From contig NC_016131.3 of the NCBI RefSeq assembly GCF_000005505.3, forward strand, positions 22,279,501 to 22,343,500: a DNA stretch of 64,000 bases, given 5' to 3'. Shown piece after piece: positions 12,301-23,718 of this stretch (positions within the stretch are counted from its first letter, which is position 1; every line of letters begins with the position of its first letter). The position numbers and the translations under genes are program-made. The notes below the pieces were generated by a model. The model was not told where the DNA came from, ran no database searches, and saw nothing but the letters and a program-made list of their open reading frames with translations. Source of the DNA: Brachypodium distachyon. Taxonomy: Eukaryota; Streptophyta; Magnoliopsida; Poales; Poaceae.

Positions 12301-15300
12301 CATCATAAATTAAACTTTTATGGGAAACTGCAGGGGAGGCTCCGACAGTGAAATGTATTAAATAGTAAAGTGTTTGGTCATAACTTCTGCTAATCAATTC
12401 TAATGGGAACTGAGGATAGTAATATGCCACCGCTAGATAAAATGATTACGTGTCACAAGTTCCAACCCCAGACAGACCACAATTTCCGCGCGTGGCTCAA
12501 GTGTGAAGCCACAGTTTGATGGTTTTGCACCTAAGCATGATGTGCTGCTTATACACTAGTTTGGTTCAATTGCAAGAAGCTATATGTGTGTTCAAGTGTG
12601 CATTGCATAGCCAAATGAAGATGTATCAGCAGGGTAGGTCAAAGCGTCAAGCATTTCTCAGCTCCTTTTTGACACTGATGAACAATGAAAGCACAATATA
12701 CACTTTAGCTTCTTGCAATTGAACTATATGAGTGAATTCCATTTTATACCCCCTCTTTCTATTGTTTTGACACAATCTACCCCATTTAAGAGAACTTCTA
12801 CAAATGTACCCCAGTTAAGAAAACAGGTGCCGGTAATTACCCCTCTTGTATTATTCCCCAAATCACACAATTTCTGAGAGATGAAGTGAAGCAGCAGGTG
12901 ATGGTTTTTCTGCCATGCACTGAACGAGTCGCAGTTGGACCACGTCGACGGCTTCCAACACGATGAACGGCGGCCGTGAGCGCCGCGGACTGGCAGATGC
13001 CGCCGCTCTGGCCGGCCATTCCGCGGGCGCGAGAGCAGGTTTGCGATGAGTGTACGGCGGACGATGACCATTGAGTGGACTCTACAGGAGGAGAGGGATC
13101 AATGTGTGGCTGCGTGTGAGTTGTAATCGTAAGGCTGGAACGGAAATCAAAGTGTATTCGCCGTCGATCCACATCATTGGCCGGCCAGACAAGGGTTGCC
13201 AGTTTGGTTGGCTGGTTGTTGTGTAGCTGACCGGCCTCTCTGTTTGATTTTCTCCTTCCCATGCGTGCATCCTCTCAGCTTGCTTCTTCCATCCATGGCT
13301 ACTTTTCTTCTTAGATCTGTGAAAAAAGTCTACGTGGCGTCTTATCCTGGCGGCAGAGGAGAGGAGCGGCAAGGCCAAAAAGGTCGACGAGACTACGGGA
13401 GGGCGTCGTTGTACCCAGCCTGTGCGTGCCCAAAGTCCAGATCGGTCTGAAAAGTAGGCCCAGTCTCTCAGAAATTGTGAGATTTGGGTTAAAAATATAA
13501 GAGTGGGTAATTAGTGGCACAAGTTTGCTTAAATGGGGTAGATTTGTAGAAATTCTCTTAAATGGGGTAGATTGTGTCACAAGAATGAAAAGTGAGGGTA
13601 AAAAATGGAATTCACTCGAACTATATTCACCTAAGTATCATATTTCTGGAAGATAATTTATTAAAAAGCCTGACCTCACATGTATTACTAATCAAGAGTA
13701 GTTCGTTAGGGTAATTAATAAGGAGGATTAAAATAATCAGATCCAATAATCAAGATAACAGGAAATGCGTAGATCAATTAACCTCAGGCATCTATTCCTC
13801 TTTTAAAATGACTAAACAGCTTACCCCAGCTTTAGAAACTCTGAGCTCTACATCATGATTGTAAGTTTCATAGATGTACTGTCCGAACTTAACACCATCC
13901 TTCCCTTCTTCCTTCAAGCGGCGTAGAACAAGCCACATATGGAGAACAAGCAGCGAAAATGTCGTCTTAAATGTTTTCTCCAACTGAAACACTGGAAAAG
14001 AGAGATATTAGATATTGCTATCTCCACAAATTTCAAGCATAAAAATAAGAGCAGCGATCTATAAACCAGATAGGCAGATATGGAACATAAGTAGTTCAGT
14101 GATGATATTCTAGAATCATGATGCAACTGTGGTAGTGTGGTGGAGACTATGCTCTAGTATTCAGCAATTCAGAACTTGTGCAATCAGAACATTATTTTGT
14201 TTTGTGAACTACAGAAGGTTTCATCCATCCTTTGACGTGCAAACAAGCAGGGAATTCATTAAGTTAGTGCTCTTCTAGCTAGGAACTAAACATGTACAAT
14301 CCTGGACATGTATATCATTATACTTTCAAAAATCTCAGGAATTTTTAGAGCATACATCTACCGGAGCAGGAAAATAGAACTCATTAATAGCAAAACAAAA
14401 CCATATACCATTAGCAATTTTGTATCTTCGGCTGCCTATGTCTAGCAGTGCCCGACATTAAAGCTACTAGTTTGTTCAGAGGAGCAGGAAGCTAACTTTG
14501 GCCACAAAGGTAAGCAATTAAGGATATTTGTAACTCCCAAGCACTTCAGAATTTACATTCTTATAGCTAAACTAATGTATATTCATCGAAAACTAGCAGT
14601 ATCTTCTTCTGAATAGAGTACCAGACTTTGCATATTTTGACTTAATGCAGAACAGAATAAAAACTGAATGAGTAAACACCAAATACAAAATGATTAAAGA
14701 AATGATGAATTTAAGTGAAAAATAAACACCTTCATAGATATCAGGCTTGTCAACATGAGAAGTGATGCGGTGATAAACAGCGTTTGCTCCTCGGATGGAC
14801 TTGCTTTGCTTACTGTAGAACAACAACAGCGTGAGCATGAATCGCTTAATTCCTTCATAGTGTGGATCTTCTGCTCTAAGAGGGGAGTCAGGAGGCAATG
14901 CCAGTGAACAGGGCTTGGACAGGAACATAGAGTTCAGTCTGACCTACAAACAGAAACTTATCTTTAACAATGGAAGTATAGAAGTCACAGATACAGTGGT
15001 TCTAATGAAGCCTTTGAGATATACAGGTATGTAGTAAGTAGAGATGAATGTCACTAAGTGATAAACAGGAGGCTAGGCAAAAACTTGATGGATGGTGCCG
15101 CAATATCCTTCCATTTCTACCTCGCGCCACCACAAAATGCGCAATTTACAATCAAAATCTTCACATAACAAAAATACTTTCTAAGCCTGTTTTCTGAAAT
15201 CATTCTACTCTTGTTAGGTGCTTAGGATGCTAGGTAGAGTACCATCCGTGAATGATAAAAGGGAATAAACAACAAGCAAGAAACTTGAGAACTTTGCAGT

Positions 15301-15870
15301 CTACAATGTGGAATAGTAGAAACGCACATAAGATGACATGAATACTTGCCATGTTATTTTAACTAGAAAATATAGTGCAGTCCCATAAAGGAGCTGATGG
15401 CACATTAACATCACAACACAAATAGCTGATCCAACTGCTGCCTAGGTGGAAAATGCAGAAACCTAGACCTAGAATGCCAGCACCCCATGTCCCAATCACT
15501 TCCATCTCCAAGCAGCCATAGCTAGTTGCAGCAGTGATTCACCCTGGACACACCCAAGCGCCCCGACCTAACAGCAATCGGCCAGATCACACTACACGGC
15601 CAGAAAAGCCAACTAAGCACCGAAATTAGCGGCAAAATGGCGTCTCGTAGACGCGAGATCAGTGGTATATACCTCAGGCCTCGGTCGGTCGGCAGTGGCG
15701 GAGGAGGTAGCTCTAGGGCTGTGCGACGTGGCGGCGGCGGCGGCCTTGGAGAAGGTCCTGGTGAGGAGGCCCTGGGGAGGAGGCGAGGGAACCTTGGAGA
15801 AGGCCCTGGGGAGGAGGTGGGAGTCCGCCGCGGCGGAGAGACGGGATGCGACCGCGCGCCACCGCGACAT
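9385..15870 (-). CDS. UQCC1: Ubiquinol-cytochrome c chaperone (UQCC1/CBP3) family protein
   Basis: Mitochondrial assembly factor for respiratory complex III; the family (yeast Cbp3, human UQCC1) acts on newly made cytochrome b. Seven exons: 15870-15673, 14943-14730, 13991-13825, 11893-11769, 9866-9806, 9705-9657 and 9467-9385, encoding 298 aa. Residues 1 to about 60 are Arg/Ser/Ala-rich and look like a mitochondrial presequence. The conserved family core includes FKTTFSLLVLHMWLVLRRL, GQYIYETYNHDVELRV, KWMKELEKIFYGNIVKYDTA, ALARYTRREATCLSLTD and AMFSGNFKFTTV. The intron after exon 5 begins with GC inside a strong CAG/GCAAGT context. Intron 3 contains an 888-bp Mutator-like element that leaves the splice sites intact. 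The gene is head-to-head with the FKBP20-2-like gene. All phases join without a stop. Confidence 0.93.
12730..13617. mobile_element. Non-autonomous Mutator-like element (MULE) in intron 3 of UQCC1
   Basis: The 888-bp element is flanked by a perfect 9-bp target duplication GAACTATAT (12721-12729 and 13618-13626). Its terminal inverted repeats of about 150 bp start GAGTGAATTCCATTTT on both sides and stay recognisable through CACAATCTACCCCATTTAAG and CAATTTCTGAGAGA. The 9-bp TSD with long TIRs beginning with G is the standard Mutator signature. The 12.9-13.45 kb core is GC-rich, has short open frames on both strands and no transposase. A captured host segment is possible but was not recognised. 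Confidence 0.88.
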
Positions 15871-16238
15871 GGCTCCTTCCTTCTGCTCGCGCTTCGAAGC
15901 CGCCGGGGGGAGAAGCGGCCTGGCGGTGCGAGGGCGTGGAGAGAATCGAGACTCGAGAGATGGCTATGGCTACGGACACGCTGCGCAGGGTCCAGCCGCG
16001 GAGGTAGCCCGCGAGCCACCTCCTCTGACAATGGGCCCTTGGGCCCTGTCTACGGCCCCAGGCTGTGGCTGGGCGCGGTCCACCTTGGCTCGTACACCGA
16101 GCTCACGGAGATCCCAAAACCCCCTCATCGGTTTGGCACTTTGGCTTATCCCCTTCGGGCTTCAGCCTTCCCCTGAGAACTGGGAGAAGAGGTGAAGTGG
16201 CAGAGGGGAGCCGGAGCCGCCATTAGGAGGAGAAGGAG
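15871..16238. promoter_or_regulatory. Bidirectional promoter region UQCC1 / FKBP20-2
   Basis: Only 368 bp separate the two divergent start codons (15870 minus, 16239 plus). The interval is GC-rich with no clear TATA box. It contains ATGGGCCC/TTGGGCCCTG (about 16030-16050), of the GGCCCA type common upstream of plant housekeeping and organelle-protein genes. It must hold both 5' leaders and both core promoters. Confidence 0.6.
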
Positions 16239-19200
16239 ATGGAGCTATTGTCTTCTTCCCGCTCCATGCTATCCTCTTGCAACCGTGGGGCCTCGCCTTC
16301 GCCCCCTAAACGAAACTTGTTCTCGGCCATTTCCTGATTTTCTCGCGATTCTTGCAGGATTGGTTGCGCCGTCCAGGACGGCATCCTCAGCTGCTAAGCG
16401 CGACCGCAAGAGCGGATTAGTATGGTAATCAACTACTCCCTTTAGCTGACCTCTCGATAACTGCAGGCCCTCGCTCTGATTCGGGTCCCTAGCTTGCCTG
16501 TTTGCTGAAGCCAAGTGCTGTTCGATCTTGGCAAACTGCACGATAGTTTTTCCCGGTTCAGTTTCTCTTACAGCATCAAGAATGGCACGTCTGCGCAATT
16601 TCATTGCCCCATCTTACCTACTGGGTGTTCCGTTCCGTTATTGTTAACGACGACTCTTTTCTGTGTGAATGATCCAGTGTGTTGGGTGGCGAGCGAGGGA
16701 GTGAGGGGAAGATCGGGAAGAGGTCAGCTCTTGCTCTAGTGCTGGCTATACCGGCCCTGTCAGTGCCGTTATCGGCCCATGGGAAGACCAAAAGCATGAC
16801 CCCTTACGATGAAAGGCGGCTGCTTCAGCAGAACAAGAAGATTCAGGAAGCCAACCGTGCACCTGATGATTTCCCAAACTTCATCAGAGAAGGTGAGAAA
16901 ACCATTTCTGATTCTGGAGCTTATGTATCACATAATGGTGTGTACTACAAAGTACTGTTGGAGCTGAGGAGACCTGTTAATATAACTGGGAGGAGCATAA
17001 ATTAGTACCCACCTCAAAATAGACAAATTTCCGCCCTTGGTAATGAGAGGAGGGCCATGGCTCTTTGGAGCTGAAAATCCTCTCGATTTATAACTCTCGT
17101 TTTGTTACTTTTGTACATATGGCTAATTGATATATAAGTCAGATGCAAATTTAAAATCATCACCATTTTGCAATTCAGTTGGTTTTTGCTTACTCGGGGA
17201 ATCCTTATTGATATTGTTTTAGTTTCCATCTTCTAAGTCTGCCACAGGCCTTAAAGGCAAAATCACCGTTACTTTCAAATAAGGGAGGATGACAAATTAG
17301 TTGCACTATAATATGTTAGCATTAGCAATATAGCATAAAAAATAAAGAATCTGCAATGGCAAACCAATTCTGGAACTTGAATATAAATTAACTTCGCTGA
17401 AAGTAATCTTGTTGTGTTCTCCTAATTATCACACTATAACAATTAAATTCATTCAGGTTTTCAGGTTAAAGTAGTGACACCTGACAACTACGTAACACGG
17501 GACTCTGGATTAATATATGAGGACGTCAAAATTGGCACAGGTGACTGCCCAAAGGATGGTCAGCAGGTTCTTCCGCCCTAGTAACATTTCTTGCTTTCTT
17601 TTGCTTAAATATAATGTATTTATGTGTGCTCTACCATTCATGTGTTCTTGGGATAGGAATCCTCTGTTTGTTGTTCTGTATTTAATATGATATGCGTGAA
17701 CATGTTTCGCAGAATTCTCAATCTTCTCTCATATTGCAAAGCATGGACTAGTTGGTTCTTCCACTGTTACACTACGAATGGATGATTAGGGATAATTATT
17801 TTGCAGCTATGTTTTCACTACTAAAATCTAAAGCCAAAGAATAAAGTTAACTTTTTTGTCAAATAGGTGACTAGTATATATAGTGAGCCCACTTCTTTTA
17901 CTCCCACCGACCCATATTATTTGTCTCAAATTTGCCCAAATATGGATGTATCTATGTTTAAAAATCGTCTAGATACATCTAATATTTCGACAAGTAATAT
18001 GGGTCGGAGGGAGTAGTTTATATTGCAGCATATGTTTCTGTTCTACTTGCATGATACTCACTTCCATCCACTGAATTACAGGTTACATTTCACTATATTG
18101 GCTACAATGAATCAGGACGCAGGATAGATAGCACCTACATTCAGGGTTCGCCTGCCAAAATTCGTTTAGGCAACAAATCATTAGTTCCAGGAAAGTATTC
18201 AGTAGTTACATACTGTGTCCTTGTTATTTGGTCTTCTGGAGTCTTAAACTTCTGATTGAACTATGCTGGCTATTAGTTTTCATGAACTTCTCGGGACATT
18301 GTGCTGTAACATCACAACTCATTTCAGGCATTTCTAGTGCAGGTTTTGAAGAGGGGATTCGGGACATGAAACCAGGTGGCAAGAGAAGACTTATTATACC
18401 TCCAGAACTTGGGCCTCCTGTAAGTTATTTTCATCCTTTGCTTGACAGTATTCCACTTGTTGACTTCTTGTGTATTTTACCTTGTACTTTCTTTATGTAC
18501 TAGCTATTGCACATATAGTCACGGATCTTTTCCTCCATATTCATGATATAAAATACATAGAATTAGGAACTTGTGGATAATACCTGGTGAGTAGAACTTC
18601 TTGGTAGAGGCAAATAGTAATTCGGTAGAACAACTTACTCTAAAATAATCGGAATCTATGCTAGTTGCATAGAGTGCATTGTTTCATTAGTCTTAGTGGT
18701 TCTTTCTTTTATGGAACCACTAGTGAACAGAGATCTTTATGAGTACGAAACAGAGAAGTTACAAAAAAAGGAACACGAAAAAACTACTACTTAATAATGG
18801 CTATACCTCTAGACAAGAAGAGTAGACATCCAACATTTTAGTAATGCTACACCCGATAGCACCATCTAAATGTAATTGTTTTCGCAATAAATATAAACCT
18901 ATTTAGAGGCATGTCATATGAAAATACCTTTGCAGTGAGCCTACAATTTTAAGCTCCGTAAAAGGCAGATGGACTTAGCTGAAGAAGCTCTTACCTGAAC
19001 AACTGGTATATGGAAACAAGATAAATGACAAATGAGAGGAGTTTGGCATAGAGCACACTGAACCAACCTACAACACTAGGAACACAGATATATTTGGCGT
19101 AGCAGCAAAAAGTTCTGATATCTGTGTTTTTGTCTGTTGAAGGTTGGGCCTTCGACGTTCTTCAGCGCGAAGCAGTTCGAAGTATTCGATGTAGAGCTCC

Positions 19201-19262
19201 TCTCCGTGAAGGACTGCGAGCGGAGGACCATTGGCTTCTACTCTGATGTTGTCTGCAGTTGA
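16239..19262 (+). CDS. FKBP20-2: FKBP20-2-like peptidyl-prolyl isomerase, chloroplast thylakoid lumen
   Basis: FKBP-type immunophilin; Arabidopsis FKBP20-2 is a lumenal redox-active protein needed for photosystem II supercomplex accumulation. Exons proposed: 16239-16284, 16358-16424, 16678-16892, 17457-17566, 18082-18190, 18343-18419 and 19143-19262 (247 aa). There is a Ser/Arg-rich transit peptide, then KRSALALVLAIPALSVPLSA as a lumenal-type signal (KR, not RR). Next come TPYDERRLLQQNKKIQEANR, the FKBP domain (GLIYEDVKIGTG, FHYIGYNESGRRIDSTY, FEEGIRDMKPGGKRRLIIP) and the tail CERRTIGFYSDVVCS, which retains the two Cys that form the redox pair. Two oddities: exon 5 ends CCAG followed by GA instead of GT, and the exon 1 donor (AACC/GTGGGG) is weak, so the first 46 coding bases are uncertain. 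Confidence 0.88.
17901..18013. mobile_element. Stowaway-type MITE in FKBP20-2 intron 4
   Basis: About 113 bp, flanked by TA on both sides (17899-17900, 18014-18015). Inverted ends are CTCCCACCGACCCATATTA and, complemented from the right, CTCCCTCCGACCCATATTA. It carries the internal block CAAATTTGCCCAAATATGG shared with other copies in this window, and ends about 70 bp before the next exon. Confidence 0.85.
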
Positions 19263-21326
19263 TCATCTCAAGAGTACCAACAGGTAGCAAAATACAGCAC
19301 TCTCCTGCAACTCTGTAGGGAAAAAAAATTACCAGCTGTACATGCCAACTACAAAAAGGAAAGGAAAATAAATAATGTAAAAGGCACAAAGAGAGAGGTG
19401 TTGTATGTGAATAGCCAAATATTTGCATTGCCATGAACATCCTGTTGTTGAGCCCACATGTACCTTTCTTGTTTGATTTGTAAGTTTCAAGTAACCAGAA
19501 CTACTGGATAGAGATAGCATATACCGAGACTTGTAGATAGAAAACAAATTGCAGATGTGTTCCAAACTACCACAGTTATGTCTGATCCTTCGTGAATAAC
19601 TATTTCTAAGTCGACGCTAACAACCATCCAATCCAATCACTAAGATTCGTGTAAGATTCACATGTGATCTTAATTGGATTGCTATGACCGACAGCTTAGA
19701 AATAAGTCGACTGAGCACAGTATCCGAATCTCCGAAGATCCGGCATCCATCACGAATGCTGTGGCACCAAGAACAGATGCCGAAATTTCTGGCATCCACC
19801 TGCGTATTAATCAATCTCTGTCCACATATCGACCCAGGTCTCCAACCCTGATGATTGATTTGCATTTGTTTTTCCGAGCTCCGTACCTCACCATTTAAAA
19901 TTCGTCCACTCAAACGAGCTTGCACGTACCAAATCCGAGTTTCTTAATTCTTAACACTGCAATGCAAAGAGAGCCGTAAAGAATAATAGCTCGATTCCCA
20001 CTGATCTGACCAGCTGGGTTAATCTATTGGAGGAGCGGTGGCATCAGATCCAGCGCGGCTCTTGGGAAAAGTAGGTAGCCAGTCAACAGCGTCGCCGCCG
20101 GAGCTTTCGAAAAGAGACGACGGTTTTGCGCGCGCGCGCGGAAAAGGACAGCAAAGCGCGTCGCTCCTCTTGTACCGACTTCCTTGCCGTGGATTGAGAG
20201 GCTCTGGGCTCTGGCAGTCTGGCTCCGCCTGTCGGTCAGAGAAGACTACCGTAAAATAACTGATGACAAAACTAACTATTTTTATTTAGGAAGATAGTAA
20301 TACCGTACGTTGTCTTCCCACTGTCATGCGTTTGGTGCTGCCAAGAACCATAAGATACGCTACTGGCTAAGCAAAGGAAATGATGATCGACATCGTAATG
20401 CTTTGTTCCAAACGTGCTACTTGTATTTTTAAGGTAGAATCATTTGTTGATAAAGAAATAAATAAAAGTCATCATATTTACATAACTCGTGTGGGTTTTC
20501 TAACCGAATTCCGACAAACAAAACCTCCTCCTTCACCCCTCTTGGGGCAACCACCATGTATAAGTTACTACTAAAAAATTTAGAAAATTTCTAAGTGCAT
20601 AAATATGTATTATTTAGGAAAACGATGTAATTCGATAGGGTTATGTTTTATACTTATAAAATTCATATTTTCAATAACATTGTTGAATATTTCTATTTTT
20701 ATTCATGTTAACTTATAAATTTCTGTTAAAAAATTTAAACTTTTATTCTTGCAAATCTTCACTATTGTTTTGTAAAATTAAGTTGCCTAAAAGCAATTCT
20801 CAGAGGGAGTAACTTTCAGTACAACAAAAGGATATTCGCCTTACCAAATATCTACGGAAAGACTAATTGAAAGTAGACCTGGGCATTCATCAGGCCAGGC
20901 TTCCTAAAGGTCGAGAGTAAAACCCAAAGCTTGGCCCGGAGCTTGGAAGACACCTATTTTAGCTCTTAAAGATATTAAAATAACCAATTTCAAAAATCAA
21001 TACTTTTTTATTCAGGCCGGGCTTTTTCCGGGGTTCAGGCTGAAAAGTGAAGGCCGGCCCGGCACGTCAGGCTTCTGGCCGAACCACCGGTGCCCACTGC
21101 CAAGGTCTAATTGAAAGAAAGTTTGAATATGTATTTATTGGCACCGGTGACAATATTGCTCTTTAGAAGTAATCATCTTGAACCAGATCGATTGCTCTTT
21201 GTGTGGTATTAGCCCTTGTTCCATAACATGGGATTTGGCAAGGATTGGGAAAAAAATTGAATTGAATCCCGATCATTTCAGACCATTCCTAACCATGGAG
21301 AGAGTACAACCGAGCAAGGGCTCTAA

Positions 21327-21764
21327 GAGGCTGTTTGGTTTGATCCCACAAATGTCTTGCCAAAAATTTGATTGAGGATTTGGGGGCTGTTTGGTTTGAG
21401 CCCATATTAGCATTGCCAAAAATTTGGTTGAGGTTTTCCTTGCACATGAGTTAGCCAACTTTGGTCAAAATAATGAATTAGAATTGGTAGTGGAGTTTTG
21501 GCTTGCCAAATACTTGGCTCTCATCCAAACAAGAACCAAATCTTGGTCAATGACCAAAAATTTGGTAGGGTAACATTTGGTCACCATCCAAACAGCCCTC
21601 CTTTCCCATGAATTGGCCAACTTTGGTCAAAAAAGTGAACTAGAATTGGTTGTGGGGCTTTGGCTTGTCAAATAGTTGGCTCTCATCCAAACAACAAACC
21701 AAATTTTGATCAATAACCAAAAATTTGGTAAGAAAAGATTTGGTCTCAATCAAACAGGCCTTGA
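21327..21764. mobile_element. Nested pair of hAT/PIF-like MITEs with GGCTGTTTGG termini
   Basis: An outer pair of ends (GGCTGTTTGGTTTGATCCC at about 21329; AATCAAACAGGCC ending about 21764) encloses a complete inner element (about 21384-21598) with 11-bp perfect ends GGGCTGTTTGG/CCAAACAGCCC. The inner interior and the right half of the outer one are homologous: TTGGCCAACTTTGGTCAAAA and GGCTCTCATCCAAACAA recur about 180 bp apart. A family member therefore inserted into a relative. TSDs are not clear. Confidence 0.6.
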
Positions 21765-21877
21765 GAACTCCTCGGGAGGGAAAGGAAAATTGGCGATGCT
21801 AGGAGGTGACAACTGACAAGTGCACCATCTGCTATATCTTGACGGTGAGTGCACGCTTCATGTTGCACACACCCTAA

Positions 21878-22246
21878 GGGCAACTCCAACGGACAGACTC
21901 ATTTTCGGTCCGTTTTGTGATCGTTTTGGTCCATTTGGATTGCGGTCCGAACCAACCAAAGGACTTTGTCCGTTTGGATCTGCCAGTGCCGCAACGAGGC
22001 CATGCATTTGGTCTGCTTTATTGGTCATAGACATGCGGATCACTGAAAGAAAAAGAAGCAAATGGAAGACAAACGCAGTGCAAAGATGTTGTCCGCCCCG
22101 ATCCATTTCCAACCCAAGTTTGGAAATTTGGGTTAGACATGGGTCGCGACGGATTGAAATCCGGACGCGATCGGGAATGGGCCGCCCAGCTGGGAGGCGC
22201 ATGTTCGGACCGTCCGGCCCAAATGAGTCTTCCACTGGAGTTGCCC
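21878..22246. mobile_element. Non-autonomous TIR element
   Basis: A 369-bp segment with perfect 11-bp ends GGGCAACTCCA/TGGAGTTGCCC. The inverted similarity continues inward for about 35 bp (ACTCATTT near both ends, then a GGTCCG block). No ORF matches a transposase. The right terminus lies inside the 88-bp tandem duplication. Confidence 0.65.
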
Positions 22247-22397
22247 TGACATAGCCCACCAAAGGCTAGCCTTTTCATCGACTTCCGATCAACACAAAAT
22301 ATGTTAGCGAATGAGTCTTCCACTGGAGTTGCCCTGACATAGCCCACCAAAGGCTAGCCTTTTCATCGACTTCCGATCAACACAAAATATGTTAGCG
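22222..22397. repeat. 88-bp exact tandem duplication
   Basis: Copies 22222-22309 and 22310-22397 appear identical by eye. Each carries GAGTCTTCCACTGGAGTTGC, then CATAGCCCACCAAAGGCTAG and ATATGTTAGCGAATG. The unit starts inside the right end of the TIR element and extends into flanking DNA, so it arose after that insertion, and the absence of differences suggests it is young. Confidence 0.95.
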
Positions 22398-23718
22398 AAT
22401 GTTGTACCTTCGCATTCTCCTCCACGGCCATCCTCTCTGAGAGAAAGTACGGAAGGCAAGCGCAATGACTCGATACAGAATGTTGTGGTAAAGAGACGTT
22501 TGGAGATTACTTTGAAACAGCTTCAAGATATGTAAATGGGCCACTTGCAAAGTTACAACATTCCGATCAAGAAGTGAGGTTGTGAGAGCACGTGGGTGGG
22601 ATGGAAACACGGATGAACAGCCACCAATTAGAAATTAAGATGTGTTTGGTTGGGAGCCACGCTACCTCACGGTAGATATTTGTCCATACTATGATAGCCA
22701 CATTTTGTTTAAATGTAGTTAATTTTGATTTTTAACCACACTTTCAGCACTTAAACCGTAGATTTTGCCAATAAAAGTGCGTCAAATATTTTTGCCAACA
22801 CGAGTATATTTAACATTTTTAAAATGTCACGAATATAAATTTGACACACTTTGAAGTAAAATTGACGCGTTTTGGAATGCGTCCGATAATCTACGGCCAA
22901 CACTAGCCAAACTAAAATATTGATAGCCGATAAGTTTTTAGTTATTGTTTGATTTGTTGCCAACATTTTAGTTGTTAATAATATGAACTAGGACCATCTC
23001 ATCTTTCTCTCACAAATTCTTGCCAAATAATGAGCAATCCAATTCTTGTCATATTGTAAATAATAGTCGGCTGAGAGAACTATGTTGTCCAAGCCCGTAT
23101 AGTGGCAGGGGCAGGGTGGCCAATGACACAGGGCCCCTAATTTTTTAGGGCCCCCAAAGTTTACTTAATTAGTACTAATCACCTGATAATTACCATCCAT
23201 GTTACCGTAAATACTGAAGAATAGAGTGATAGAGGGAAGGCTCGTGGCAGCAGTCAACAGGAGAGAAAAGGAAAAAAGCCCATCCCACCTAGCATTGAGA
23301 AATATAAACCAAAGACCGTACTTATAGCCGTCTGATTCTTTCGATAGCAGTGTCCAGACGATCGATCGCCCGCTTTCTCTTTACTATTCCTTAATTTCCT
23401 GCTGCGTTAGTTCATCCTACGTCCTTCGCACCCCCCGTCTCCTAAACAATCGCTGTAAACGGAAGACCCGAACCACGGCACATGTCTCGCACGCACCCAG
23501 AAAAAAACTTCTAAACCGCCGCCGCCGTGATGCGGGCGTGCCGCACTGGGTCTGCCGTCCCCCGCCGGCCCCCTCGGTCCTGCACCCTCCCCGTCGCCAG
23601 GCACACCTCCGGCAATCGCCCACTCCCTAGCCGCCTGCAGCCTGCAGCCCTCCCCCTCCGCCTTGCTGCACGCGCGGCCGCCAAGACGGTGCCGCCGACG
23701 ACCGTTCCACTCCCATCG

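Larger units (their letters stand above)
19263..23718. other. Spacer between FKBP20-2 and the Gypsy/Tat element
   Basis: No gene recognised. It contains nested GGCTGTTTGG-type TIR elements (21327-21764), another TIR element (21878-22246) overlapping an 88-bp tandem duplication, and a MITE-like end near 20800-20815 (CAGAGGGAGTA). The last 350 bp before the LTR are very GC-rich (CCGCCGCCGTGATGCGGG near 23516) and look like the 5' leader or first exon of a gene that the retrotransposon interrupted, but no product could be named. Confidence 0.5.

Noticed and set aside
15637..16195. Two plus-strand open frames of about 178 codons in the UQCC1/FKBP promoter
   Set aside because: They overlap UQCC1 exon 1 and the GC-rich promoter in antisense; composition is low-complexity Gly/Arg and no conserved motif is present.
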